NCBI GenBank assembly: GCA_046348995.1
Contig: JAXMDB010000005.1
Location: 186,001-250,000, forward strand
Reading direction: 5' to 3'
Length of the DNA: 64,000 nt
Source of the DNA: JANNSX01 sp046348995
GTDB lineage: Bacteria; Pseudomonadota; Alphaproteobacteria; Rhizobiales; Hyphomicrobiaceae
The stretch's first letter is position 1. Every line of letters starts with the position of its first letter. The position numbers were made by a program, and so were the translations under genes. The notes beneath the pieces are model-generated. The model had not been told where the DNA came from, made no database searches, and was given only the letters and a program-made list of their open reading frames with translations. Shown here piece by piece: positions 27,169-35,344 of the stretch.

Positions 27169-29304
27169 ATGAGTGACGGTCAGCAGGAGTACGGCTACGG
27201 CGAGGCTTTGGGCGCCGCGGCCGCCGCCGACACGGGCGAGGTTCCGGTCAACCCCTACAGCCTGCTCGAGGCTGTCAACGACGCGAGCGAGATCGCCCAC
27301 ACGGCTTGGCTGATCTTCCTGGCCGTCACAGCCTACGTCATGGTCGCGGTCGCCGGCGTCAGCCACGCCGATCTCCTCATGAACAGCGCCGTCGAGCTGC
27401 CGGTGCTGCAAGTCAAGATCGAGCTGACCCGGTTCTTCGTCTTCGTCCCGCTCATCGTCGCCTTCATGCACTTCGGCCTGCTGATGCAACACGTCATGCT
27501 CGCCCGCAAAGTGCTCGAGTTCCATGCCGCCTTGCGCCCGCTCGAGCCGACGACGCGCCGCTCGCATCCGCTGCGGCTCGAGCTTCACTCCTATTTCTTC
27601 ACCCAGACGCTCGCCGGTCCCGAGCGCAGCCCGCTGTTCGGCTTCTTCCTGCACCTGTTGTTGTGGCTGTCGGTGCTGTTCCTACCGTTGCTGCTCATCG
27701 TCTACATCCAGATATCATTCCTGCCCTACCACGACGTCGCGACAACCTGGTCGCACCGGATCGTGCTCATCGTCGACATGCTGGTGATCCTCGGCATCGG
27801 CGTGTTCCTGCGCCGCAGGGAGACGGATTTCCTGCGTGCCTTGGCGCGAACCATCCGCCATCAGCCGCTCAACGCGATGGCGACGTTCGCCTTCCTGCTG
27901 ATGCTCGCCTTCTTCTCGCTGTTCGTCGCGACGATCCCGGGCGAGGCGTTGGATCGATTGGCGGCCCGCGTTTCCGGCACGAAGGTCGCGGGCGTGACGG
28001 CAGCGGGGGGCAAGGAAGCCCGCTCGGTCTTCGATCTGACCGCCTGGCTGTTCGAAAGCGGCGGTGGCAAAGGGGCCAAGACGCTCTTTCGCCGAAATCT
28101 CGTCGTCACCGATCAGGATCTCGTCGCCAACGCCGACGACGAGCGCGGCGAGGTCTCGGTCAACCTGCGCAACCGCGACCTGACGAACGCGGTGCTCGAC
28201 CGCACCGATCTGCATCGGGCGGATCTGACGGGCGCCAATCTCGAAGGTGCGAGCCTAGCCGGCACGGATCTGCGGCGGGCGCGTCTCTCCTGCGCCGATA
28301 TCGACGGCGTGCTCACCCAGCAGATCGACCGCAACGAGAGCTGCACGCATTTGCAGGGCGTCGATCTTTCCCGCGCGCAACTCGCCGGCGCGGACCTCAG
28401 GCTCGCGCTCTCGACGCAGGCCCGCTTCGAGGGCGCCTTCCTCGCCGACGCGGACTTGCGCTACAGCGATTTGACCGGCGCCGATTTCTCAGGCGCCGAT
28501 CTACGTCGCGCGGCGCTGTCGGGGGGCACCGTCCTCATCGGCGCAAACTTCCTCGGCGCCTCGATGCAGGGGGCGGACCTGACAGGCGCCAAGCTTTACG
28601 CCGCCGACTTCTACGGCGCCGAGCTCGCCGGCGCCCAGCTCTCCTTCGCCCAAGCCTTCGGCGCCAACTTCGAGGGTGCCGACCTCGATGCGGCGCTCGT
28701 CAATTTCGCCAAGCTGCAGGGCGCGGATTTCTCCAACGCATCGCTGCGCGGGGCGGACTTCGCCAATGCGTCTATCTGGCTCGCGGACGCGCCGTCCGCG
28801 GACAAAGCCGTGCTCGCCGATCTCTCGACCCTCAAGATCAAGCCGCCGGAGACGGGTGACCTCGAGGCGATCGCGGCTTCGATCGACAGCATCGGCGTGC
28901 GCACGATCCGCGAGCGCGTCGACCGGAGCCTGACGGCGCTGCGCGACGGCGCGGCCGGTGGCGATTGGGCATCGTCTCAGGAAGGCCAAGCGTGGGCGAC
29001 GCTCAAGGCGGTCGGTGCGCCAGACGCCATCTACAGCCAGCAGCTGACCGATTTCCTCGCCGGCTTCTCGTGCCTCGCGAAGTTCTCGGACGGGTCGGTC
29101 GCCTCCGGCGTCGTGCGACGGGCTCTGGCGACGAGCTTCCGCGGCGATGTCGTGAGCCTCAACCAGCGCCTGAGCCTCGCGAGCTGCCATGCGGGCAGCG
29201 CCTTGTCGGGGGATCTCTTGTTGAAGCTCGCGGCCGCAGCCGAGGCCGTGCGATCGCCTGAGGCGGTCGTCACTGGCTCGACGAGTGCGCCGTCCTCTCC
29301 CTGA
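27169..29304 (+). CDS. Membrane-anchored pentapeptide-repeat protein
   Basis: A 711-residue protein in three parts. Residues about 40-265 contain five or six hydrophobic segments. Residues about 330-545 are pentapeptide repeats (A(D/N)LxG patterns such as ADLTGANLEGASLAGTDLRRA), which fold into a right-handed quadrilateral beta-helix. The last 160 residues are helical with two Cys (SCLAKF, ASCHAGS). Pentapeptide proteins of the Qnr/MfpA type mimic DNA and protect gyrase, but the membrane anchor and the tail make this one different and its role is unknown. The start is the ATG after an upstream GTG; either is possible. Confidence 0.82.
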   Translation: MSDGQQEYGYGEALGAAAAADTGEVPVNPYSLLEAVNDASEIAHTAWLIFLAVTAYVMVAVAGVSHADLLMNSAVELPVLQVKIELTRFFVFVPLIVAFMHFGLLMQHVMLARKVLEFHAALRPLEPTTRRSHPLRLELHSYFFTQTLAGPERSPLFGFFLHLLLWLSVLFLPLLLIVYIQISFLPYHDVATTWSHRIVLIVDMLVILGIGVFLRRRETDFLRALARTIRHQPLNAMATFAFLLMLAFFSLFVATIPGEALDRLAARVSGTKVAGVTAAGGKEARSVFDLTAWLFESGGGKGAKTLFRRNLVVTDQDLVANADDERGEVSVNLRNRDLTNAVLDRTDLHRADLTGANLEGASLAGTDLRRARLSCADIDGVLTQQIDRNESCTHLQGVDLSRAQLAGADLRLALSTQARFEGAFLADADLRYSDLTGADFSGADLRRAALSGGTVLIGANFLGASMQGADLTGAKLYAADFYGAELAGAQLSFAQAFGANFEGADLDAALVNFAKLQGADFSNASLRGADFANASIWLADAPSADKAVLADLSTLKIKPPETGDLEAIAASIDSIGVRTIRERVDRSLTALRDGAAGGDWASSQEGQAWATLKAVGAPDAIYSQQLTDFLAGFSCLAKFSDGSVASGVVRRALATSFRGDVVSLNQRLSLASCHAGSALSGDLLLKLAAAAEAVRSPEAVVTGSTSAPSSP

Positions 29305-29319
29305 CGGGCTGAAAGGGCC

Positions 29320-29364
29320 TTGCGGAGCGTCGCGCTCGTGCGTATATTAGAACATAAGATGAAC
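29320..29364 (+). promoter_or_regulatory. ssb promoter with LexA (SOS) operator
   Basis: A -35-like TTGCGG (29320-29325), a 17-base spacer and a -10-like TATATT (29343-29348) are followed at once by GAAC-ATAAGAT-GAAC (29350-29364). The direct repeat GAAC-N7-GAAC is the LexA box of alphaproteobacteria. Its place next to the -10 would block transcription, so the downstream ssb gene should be DNA-damage inducible. The start codon is 179 bases further on. Confidence 0.75.
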
Positions 29365-29542
29365 GTCGTGTGCGCCGTGGCCTGATCGGTGTGTTCCGGT
29401 CCGAGACTTGCCAGCGCAACTTGTGGACAACCGCCCGAGGGGACGCGAGACGCTGCGCCCCGGCGGCTAGAGTGATCGTGACACAGCGAGTCGCGGGCTG
29501 GCGCAGCGTTACGCCCGTCAGCCGCACCAGAAGGAGCATTCC

Positions 29543-30085
29543 ATGGCCGGGTCCGTGAACAAAGTCATTCTCGTCGGCAATCTCGGCAAAGATCCTGAAA
29601 TCCGGCACACCCAGGATGGCCGCCCGATCTGCAATCTGAGCGTCGCCACCTCCGAAAGCTGGCGCGACAAGGGCTCGGGCGAGCGCAAGGAGCGCACCGA
29701 GTGGCATCGTGTGGTGATCTTCAACGACGGCCTCTGCAAGGTCGCCGAGAACTATCTGAAGAAGGGCTCGAAGGTCTACATCGAGGGCCAGCTGCAGACC
29801 CGCAAGTGGACCGACCAGAGTGGGGTGGAGAAGTTCTCGACCGAGGTCGTCCTGCAAGGCTTCAACTCGACGCTGACCATGCTCGACGGCCGGCCGGGTG
29901 CGGGCGGCGGCATGCAGGAAGCCGGACAATCCTCCTATGACGACGCACCGCGCGGCGGTGGTGGCGGGGGAGGCGGCGGTGGCCGCAGCAGCGGTGGCGC
30001 CGGACGCTCTAGCGGCGGCGGGGGCAATGGCGGCGGTGGCGGGGGCTCGTTCGAGAAAGAGCTCGACGACGAGATACCGTTCTGA
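29543..30085 (+). CDS. ssb: Single-stranded DNA-binding protein
   Basis: A 180-residue SSB. Residues 1-110 form the OB fold, with the family start SVNKVILVGNLGKDPE and the ssDNA-binding stretch EWHRVVIFNDGL. A Gly/Ser-rich linker (about 130-168) follows, and the last residues DDEIPF are the acidic tip that recruits repair and replication proteins. It coats single-stranded DNA as a tetramer. A clear LexA box with promoter lies upstream. The glycine-rich linker explains the locally repetitive GGC/GGT DNA at 29955-30050. Confidence 0.95.
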   Translation: MAGSVNKVILVGNLGKDPEIRHTQDGRPICNLSVATSESWRDKGSGERKERTEWHRVVIFNDGLCKVAENYLKKGSKVYIEGQLQTRKWTDQSGVEKFSTEVVLQGFNSTLTMLDGRPGAGGGMQEAGQSSYDDAPRGGGGGGGGGGRSSGGAGRSSGGGGNGGGGGGSFEKELDDEIPF

Positions 30086-30138
30086 GTCGTCGTCACGACG
30101 GCGTCGGCTGAGGCGCAGCGAAGGAGCACCAGACGTCC

Positions 30139-31442
30139 ATGCGCGTTCTGGTGACCGGAGCCTACGGCTTCATCGGCGCGCACGTCGTGAAAGCTTTGCG
30201 CGAGCGCGGCGCCGATGTGATCGGCGCTGGCCGCAACCTCGACGTCGGGCGGCGGCTACTGCCTGAGATTGTCTGGCGGCACACCGACTTCAACGAGCTG
30301 CTGGCGGTTGAGGCGTGGCGGCCCGTGCTCGAGGGCATTGACGCGATCGTCAACTGCGTCGGCATTCTGCAATCGACGCGGACCGACGACGCGCATCGTA
30401 TCCAGGTGACGGCGACGACGGCGCTCTTTGCCGCCGCGGAAGCCATGCGCATCCGCCGCCTCGTGCACGTCTCGGCGATGAGTGCCGAGCCCGAGGTTGC
30501 GACGGAGTACGCGTCGAGCCGTGTCGCCGCCGAGCAGGATCTCGCCCGCCGCGATCTCGACTGGGTGATCGTCAAGCCGTCGCTCGTGCTCGGCGAGGGC
30601 AGCTTCGGCGGCACCTCGATGTTGCGAGGATTGGCCGGATCGCCGCTCGTGATGCTGGTCCCCGATGTCGGGGGCGGGCGCTTTCAACCGATCGCCAGGC
30701 ACGATCTCGCCGATGGGCACGCCGCACTTGCGCTCGGCACAGTGCCGTCGCGCCAGACGCTCTACGCCGCGGGCCCCGAGACCAAGACCGTCGCCGATCT
30801 TGCCCGCGACTACCGGCGGTGGCTCGGCTTTCCCGCGCGACCCGTGCTGACCCTACCGGCCTGGCTCACGCGGATCGCCGCCCGCCTCGGCGACGGCGCG
30901 GCGCGGCTCGGCAGCCCGTCGGCGCTGCGGACGGCCTCGGTCGAGCAGATGCGCTACGGCGAGGTTTTCGATCCCGCGCCCTTCGCGGCCGTGACCGGCC
31001 GCCCCTCGCGACCGTCGCGGCGCAGCTCGCCGCAACGCCCGCCCGGGTCCAGGACCGGCTGCACGCCCGGCTCTATGCCGTGCGGCCGGTCCTGCAACTG
31101 ACGCTCGCCCTGTTCTGGATCGCCAGCGGGGTGATCGCACTGCTCCCCGGTTCGTACGCGATGGCGACGAACGTGCTCACCGGCGCCGGGTTCGATGAGG
31201 GCACCGCAGGTGTCCTCCTCACCGGCGGCGCCATCGCCGATCTCCTCGCCGGCGTGCTCATGCTCAATGCCCGCTGGACGCGCCCTGCCGGAGTGATGCA
31301 GCTCGCCCTCATCGCCAGCTACTTGGGGCTCGGCACCTGGCTCACGCCTCATCTCTGGCTCGATCCGCTCGGGCCTCTCGTGAAAGTCATACCGATCGCC
31401 GCAGCAATCCTCGCCGTCATGGCAATGGCTGAGGAACGGTGA
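30139..31442 (+). CDS. SDR oxidoreductase-DoxX-like fusion, interrupted by a frameshift
   Basis: Two frames together make one protein of the NAD(P)-binding/DoxX-like type. The first (from the ATG at 30139) is an atypical SDR: RVLVTGAYGFIGAHVVKAL, HVSAMSAEP, and VVKPSLVLGEGSFGG. Near 31002-31005 the frame degrades into arginine-rich nonsense, while the frame one base back continues with PLATVAAQLAATPARVQDRL and then four hydrophobic segments (DoxX-like) to 31442. Restoring one C in the CCCC run rejoins both parts perfectly. It is therefore a pseudogene by one-base deletion, a sequencing error, or less likely a -1 slippage site. The intact protein would have about 434 residues; its substrate is unknown. 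Confidence 0.75.
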
Positions 31443-31494
31443 CGCAAACCGACTGACATACCTTTCACTCTCGATGCGCTAGGAGCGATCAACG

Positions 31495-32394
31495 ATGGAC
31501 AAGCGCGCGGTCTTCGACTTCGACGTCGCATTCGCGAACGGTGGCGGGCTGCAGGGGCAGGGCTTTCGCCTTGACATCGAGGGCGACGATATCAGCGACG
31601 ATGCGCTCGCGGCTTACATCATCGAGGACCTGCGACTGCTCATGGTCGGCCGGGTGACCATCACCAACAAGCGCATTGTTGCCGAGCCGCACAAGCGGTC
31701 GAGCCGGACGCGGACTGCGGACGAGAGCGGATCCACCGCCCACTATGTCGACCTCAGCCATACGATCGAAACCGGCATGATCACCTACAAGGGCCTGCCG
31801 GCACCGCTCGTCTGCGATCACATCTCGCGGCTGCAGTCGCGCTCCGCTTACGCTGACGGAACCGAGTTTCAATTCGGCCGCATCGACATGGTCGGCAACA
31901 CCGGCACCTATCTCGACACGCCCTACCACCGCTACGCAGATGGATACGACCTTGCAGGGCTGCCGCTCGCGCGCGCTTCGAGCTTGCCCGGCGTCGTCGT
32001 GCGCGTTGCCGGAGCGGCCGAGCGCCGGATCGACTGGACGATGTTCGCGGCGACCGCGGTCGCCGGCCGCGCCGTGCTCGTTCACACGGGGTGGGACAAG
32101 CACTGGCGCACCGATCAGTACTTCGAAGGGCATCCGTGTCTCACCGAGGCGGCCGCCGTCTTTCTGCGCGACCACGGTGCGAAGCTGGTCGGCATCGACT
32201 CGCTCAACATCGACGACACGGCCGACCTGCGGCGCCCCGTGCATTCGATCCTGCTCGCGGCCGGAATCCCGATCGTCGAGCACATGACCAACCTCGGTGC
32301 ATTGCCCTCCGAAGGCTTTCGCTTCTCTGCGACGCCGCCCAAGATCACGCACATGGGCACGTTTCCGGTCAGAGCACACGCCGTCCTGGAGTGA
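31495..32394 (+). CDS. Cyclase-family (KynB-like) protein with N-terminal extra domain
   Basis: A 299-residue protein. Residues about 80-299 are a cyclase/kynurenine-formamidase fold (YVDLSHTIETGM, then GRIDMVGNTGTYLDTPYHRY near 125). In this family the metal motif is HxGTHxDxPxH; here the first two His are Asn and Tyr while the Asp and last His remain, so metal binding may differ. Residues 1-70 (RAVFDFDVAFANGGGL...) form a separate small alpha/beta region that I cannot assign. The substrate is unknown. The gene follows the frameshifted SDR-DoxX gene by 52 bases and is followed 5 bases later by a DUF2269-type gene. Confidence 0.72.
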   Translation: MDKRAVFDFDVAFANGGGLQGQGFRLDIEGDDISDDALAAYIIEDLRLLMVGRVTITNKRIVAEPHKRSSRTRTADESGSTAHYVDLSHTIETGMITYKGLPAPLVCDHISRLQSRSAYADGTEFQFGRIDMVGNTGTYLDTPYHRYADGYDLAGLPLARASSLPGVVVRVAGAAERRIDWTMFAATAVAGRAVLVHTGWDKHWRTDQYFEGHPCLTEAAAVFLRDHGAKLVGIDSLNIDDTADLRRPVHSILLAAGIPIVEHMTNLGALPSEGFRFSATPPKITHMGTFPVRAHAVLE

Positions 32395-32399
32395 CGCAG

Positions 32400-32867
32400 A
32401 TGCCCGACCTCTATCCGATCCTCAAGCTCGCCCATCTGATCGGTGCCGCGGTGCTGCTCGGCACCGGTGCCGGGATTGCCTTCTTCATGCTGATGGCGGA
32501 CCGGACGGGCGAGCCCAAGATCATCCACCGCGTCGCCGCGATGGTGGTGCTGGCCGACCTCGTTTTCACGGCGACTGCCGTCATCGCCCAGCCGCTGACC
32601 GGCGCGGCGCTCGCCTCCACCCTCGGCTACAGCTTGACCGAGGGCTGGATCCTCAAGAGCGTCGGCCTTTACGTCGTCGTCGGCGTCTGCTGGCTGCCCG
32701 TGGTGTGGATTCAACTCGTGGCCCGCGACCTGGCGGGCCAAGCCGCGCTCGAAGGCACGCCGCTTCCCGAGCGCTACCATCGCCTCATGCGCGTCTGGTT
32801 TTGGCTCGGCTGGCCGGCCTTTGCGGGTGTAATCGCCATCTACTGGCTGATGATCGTCAAGCCCTAG
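32400..32867 (+). CDS. DUF2269 family integral membrane protein
   Basis: A 155-residue protein with four hydrophobic segments, starting PDLYPILKLAHLIGAAVLLGTG, typical of the DUF2269 family. His11 and other histidines near the membrane edges are seen in relatives, but no function is established. Its ATG lies 5 bases after the cyclase-family stop, so they are co-transcribed. The end is followed by a 26-base palindromic intergenic repeat. Confidence 0.75.
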   Translation: MPDLYPILKLAHLIGAAVLLGTGAGIAFFMLMADRTGEPKIIHRVAAMVVLADLVFTATAVIAQPLTGAALASTLGYSLTEGWILKSVGLYVVVGVCWLPVVWIQLVARDLAGQAALEGTPLPERYHRLMRVWFWLGWPAFAGVIAIYWLMIVKP

Positions 32868-32870
32868 GGT

Positions 32871-32910
32871 GCTTCCGGAAAAGTGCGAAGCGGTTTTCCG
32901 ATGAGAAGCA
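32871..32910. repeat. Hyphomicrobiales-type palindromic intergenic repeat
   Basis: The sequence around CGGAAAA...TTTTCCG (arms 32876-32882 and 32894-32900, loop GTGCGAAGCGG) matches the pattern of a short palindrome that I recall as dispersed between genes in many rhizobia and relatives. It is here a single copy after a membrane-protein gene and could act as a weak terminator or RNA-stabilising hairpin. Confidence 0.55.
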
Positions 32911-32998
32911 CGACAGACCAAAGGACATCCTGGCATGGCCCTTGCTTTGCTCCTGGCCGAGACAAGTGCAGCCATGGCGTGAGCAAGGGTTAACGGCG

Positions 32999-34168
32999 AT
33001 GACGACGGCGAAGACGCTTTTGGGCAAGCTCGCTTTGTTGGTGGGCTCCCTCGTAGTCACCTTCCTGGTGCTCGAGTTCGGCGTCTTCAGCTTCATCCTG
33101 AAGCCCGACGACGTGCTCCACAACGTGACGATCAACGGCGTCGTGCGCTACGAGCCCAACGAGAAGGCGACCTTCCGCCATCCCGACGGTAGCGAGACCC
33201 ACGTCACCATCAACGCCGACGGCTGGAATTCGACGAAGCCCTACTACGAGCTCGACAAGACGCCCGGCAAGCTCCGCGTCGCCATCGTCGGCGATTCCTA
33301 CGTGCACGGCGCGTTCATCGACACCGAGGACGGCTTTCCCGAGGTCGTCGAGCACGAGCTCAACCAGGCCGGCATCACGAGCGAGGTATATCGCTTCGGG
33401 ATGGACGGCGCGCCTTTGAGCCAATACCTGCAGATGCTCCGGCAAGAGGTGGTGGCCTTCAAGCCGGACATCGTCGTCGTCCAGCTCATTCACAACGACT
33501 TCGACGAATCCTACCGCTTCATGGGCACGCGCTACTCGTCGAGCTTCCTCAAGATCGGCGTCGACGAGGCTGGCCGCTTCTCGGAGATCGCGCCCACACC
33601 GTTCGAGCCTGGCTGGCCCGATCTCTTCCGCGAGCTCAAGACCTTCCGCTACCTCTACTACGAGACCAACGCCTATCTCACCTTGAAGAGCTTCGTCTCC
33701 AAATACGTCTGGGGCGAGGAGGTGCTGTTTGCGCCGGAGTTCATCTCGTCGGCTGTCGACACGCGCAATCTCGACGAGATGGACAAGATCCGCTTCGTCA
33801 CGCGCTACGTCATGCACGAGATGAAGACGCTCGCCGACGAGAACGGCATCCGTCTGATGTTCTCGATGGATGGCGTGCGTGAGGCCGTCTACGACGGCAA
33901 GCCGCTGAGCGCCTACAAGGTCGCCGAGCTGAACCAGCTCGCCGCCCAGACCGCCAAGGAGCTCGGCGTGCCGTTCCTCGACCTGCAGCAGACGTTCGCC
34001 GACGACTATGCGGCGAACAAGAAGCGCTTCGAGTTCGATTTCGATTGGCACTGGAACGCGCGGGCCAACGTGCTCGCGGGCAAGGCGATCGCCGAAAAGA
34101 TCCGGACCGACCCGGCGTTGCTCGGGCAGACGGCTGTCGGCGAGGTCAGTGCTCCGCCGGCGCCGTGA
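32999..34168 (+). CDS. SGNH/GDSL hydrolase family protein
   Basis: A 389-residue protein with one N-terminal hydrophobic segment (about 8-30), so probably membrane-anchored with its catalytic domain in the periplasm. The SGNH block I motif is IVGDSYVHGAF near residue 97, with the nucleophile Ser. Block V is DFDWHWNARAN near 348, with the Asp-x-x-His pair. An Asn in LIHNDFDES (near 165) fits block III. Such enzymes are esterases, often deacetylases of glycans (AlgX/WssH-like). No polysaccharide gene is adjacent, so the substrate is open. Its 3' end overlaps the convergent CDF gene by 23 bases. Confidence 0.75.
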   Translation: MTTAKTLLGKLALLVGSLVVTFLVLEFGVFSFILKPDDVLHNVTINGVVRYEPNEKATFRHPDGSETHVTINADGWNSTKPYYELDKTPGKLRVAIVGDSYVHGAFIDTEDGFPEVVEHELNQAGITSEVYRFGMDGAPLSQYLQMLRQEVVAFKPDIVVVQLIHNDFDESYRFMGTRYSSSFLKIGVDEAGRFSEIAPTPFEPGWPDLFRELKTFRYLYYETNAYLTLKSFVSKYVWGEEVLFAPEFISSAVDTRNLDEMDKIRFVTRYVMHEMKTLADENGIRLMFSMDGVREAVYDGKPLSAYKVAELNQLAAQTAKELGVPFLDLQQTFADDYAANKKRFEFDFDWHWNARANVLAGKAIAEKIRTDPALLGQTAVGEVSAPPAP

Positions 34169-35105
34169 CGGACGGCAAGGCTTCGAGCGCCGCGTGCCGG
34201 TCGCTCGATTGAACCTCCAGGAAGACGCGGCGGACCTCGGGCCATCGCGTCTTGATCGCCCGCTCCATCTCGTAGATCGCTTCCTCGACGGCGGCCGATT
34301 TGCGCCCATCCCTGAAGTCGAGCGACATCGCGAGGAGAACGTCGCTCGGTCCCAGATGCATCGTACGCAGCTCGTTGATGCGCGCGACGTGCGGGTTTTC
34401 GGCGATGAGCTGGCGGATGCCGTCCACCGTCTCGCCGGATGCCGCCTCGCCGATGATGAGGCCTTTCGTCTGCCAGGTGAGGAAGACGGCCACACCGCCG
34501 AGCAGCAGCCCGATCGCGACGGACGCTATGCCGTCGGCAACGGCGTAGCCACCGAGGTCCGCGAAGATCACGCCGGCGAGTGCGATGACGAGCCCCGCCA
34601 TCGCCGTCATGTCCTCGAGCAGCACCGTGTAGAGGGCCGCATCCTTGCTCTCGGCGATCGCCGTGACGATCGGCGTCTCGCCGCGCAGCTTGTTGAACTC
34701 GGTGATGGCGACGTAGAAGGAGCCGGCCTCGAAGACCATCGCGGCGACGAGCACGATGTAGTTGATGTAGGCATCGCTCATCGGGTGCGGATCGCGGATC
34801 TTCTCGATGCCCTCGTAGATCGAGACGCCGGCGCCGAGCGAGAACAGCACGATGGCGACGATGAAGCTCCAGAAGTAGATCTCCATCGAGTAGCCGAACG
34901 GATGGCGCTCGTCGGCCGGCCGCGTAGCGCGGCGCATGCCGAGCAGCAGCAGGCCCTGGTTGCCGGTGTCGGCCAGCGAGTGCACGGCCTCCGACAGCAT
35001 GGCGGAGGAGCCCGTGAAGAGCGCGGCGCCCATCTTCGTCGCGGCGATCGCGGCATTGCCGGCGAGCGCTGCGATCACGACCCTGGTCGAGCCTCCGGCG
35101 GACAT
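34146..35105 (-). CDS. Cation diffusion facilitator family transporter
   Basis: A 319-residue CDF protein with six hydrophobic segments followed by a cytosolic domain of about 90 residues. SEAVHSLADTGNQ near residue 44 is the helix II metal-site region (His and Asp), and ADGIASVAIGLLLGG near 180 is helix V with its Asp. CDF proteins export Zn, Co, Fe or Mn by proton antiport at the inner membrane; HxxxD in both positions is common in zinc carriers. The start ATG (MSAGGSTRV) has GGGAG 8 bases upstream. A longer frame runs toward gyrA but is unlikely. Confidence 0.85.
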   Translation of the reverse strand: MSAGGSTRVVIAALAGNAAIAATKMGAALFTGSSAMLSEAVHSLADTGNQGLLLLGMRRATRPADERHPFGYSMEIYFWSFIVAIVLFSLGAGVSIYEGIEKIRDPHPMSDAYINYIVLVAAMVFEAGSFYVAITEFNKLRGETPIVTAIAESKDAALYTVLLEDMTAMAGLVIALAGVIFADLGGYAVADGIASVAIGLLLGGVAVFLTWQTKGLIIGEAASGETVDGIRQLIAENPHVARINELRTMHLGPSDVLLAMSLDFRDGRKSAAVEEAIYEMERAIKTRWPEVRRVFLEVQSSDRHAALEALPSVTAPAEH

Positions 35106-35344
35106 CCGTTCGTCTCCCTCGCGACAGTTGCGGCAAACTCTCCATAAGCTATCCATGGGGATTGCGGAACAGGGCCCCCAAAACGCGACCAAACGCCTGT
35201 GCAAACGGCGAAAAATCGTGCTGGTTTGGCTTCCCGGCGGACTACTGAATCGGCTATAAGTTGAGCTACAAGTCGACCCCACCGAAACCACCGGCCTAGG
35301 CCGTTCGAGCGGACGCTCACGGCAGCGGGAAAAAGAGGCAGATT

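Noticed and set aside
28160..28800. Repetitive GCCGATCT-like pattern
   Set aside because: It is the coding pattern of pentapeptide repeats.
29955..30050. GGC/GGT-rich low-complexity stretch
   Set aside because: It encodes the glycine-rich linker of SSB.
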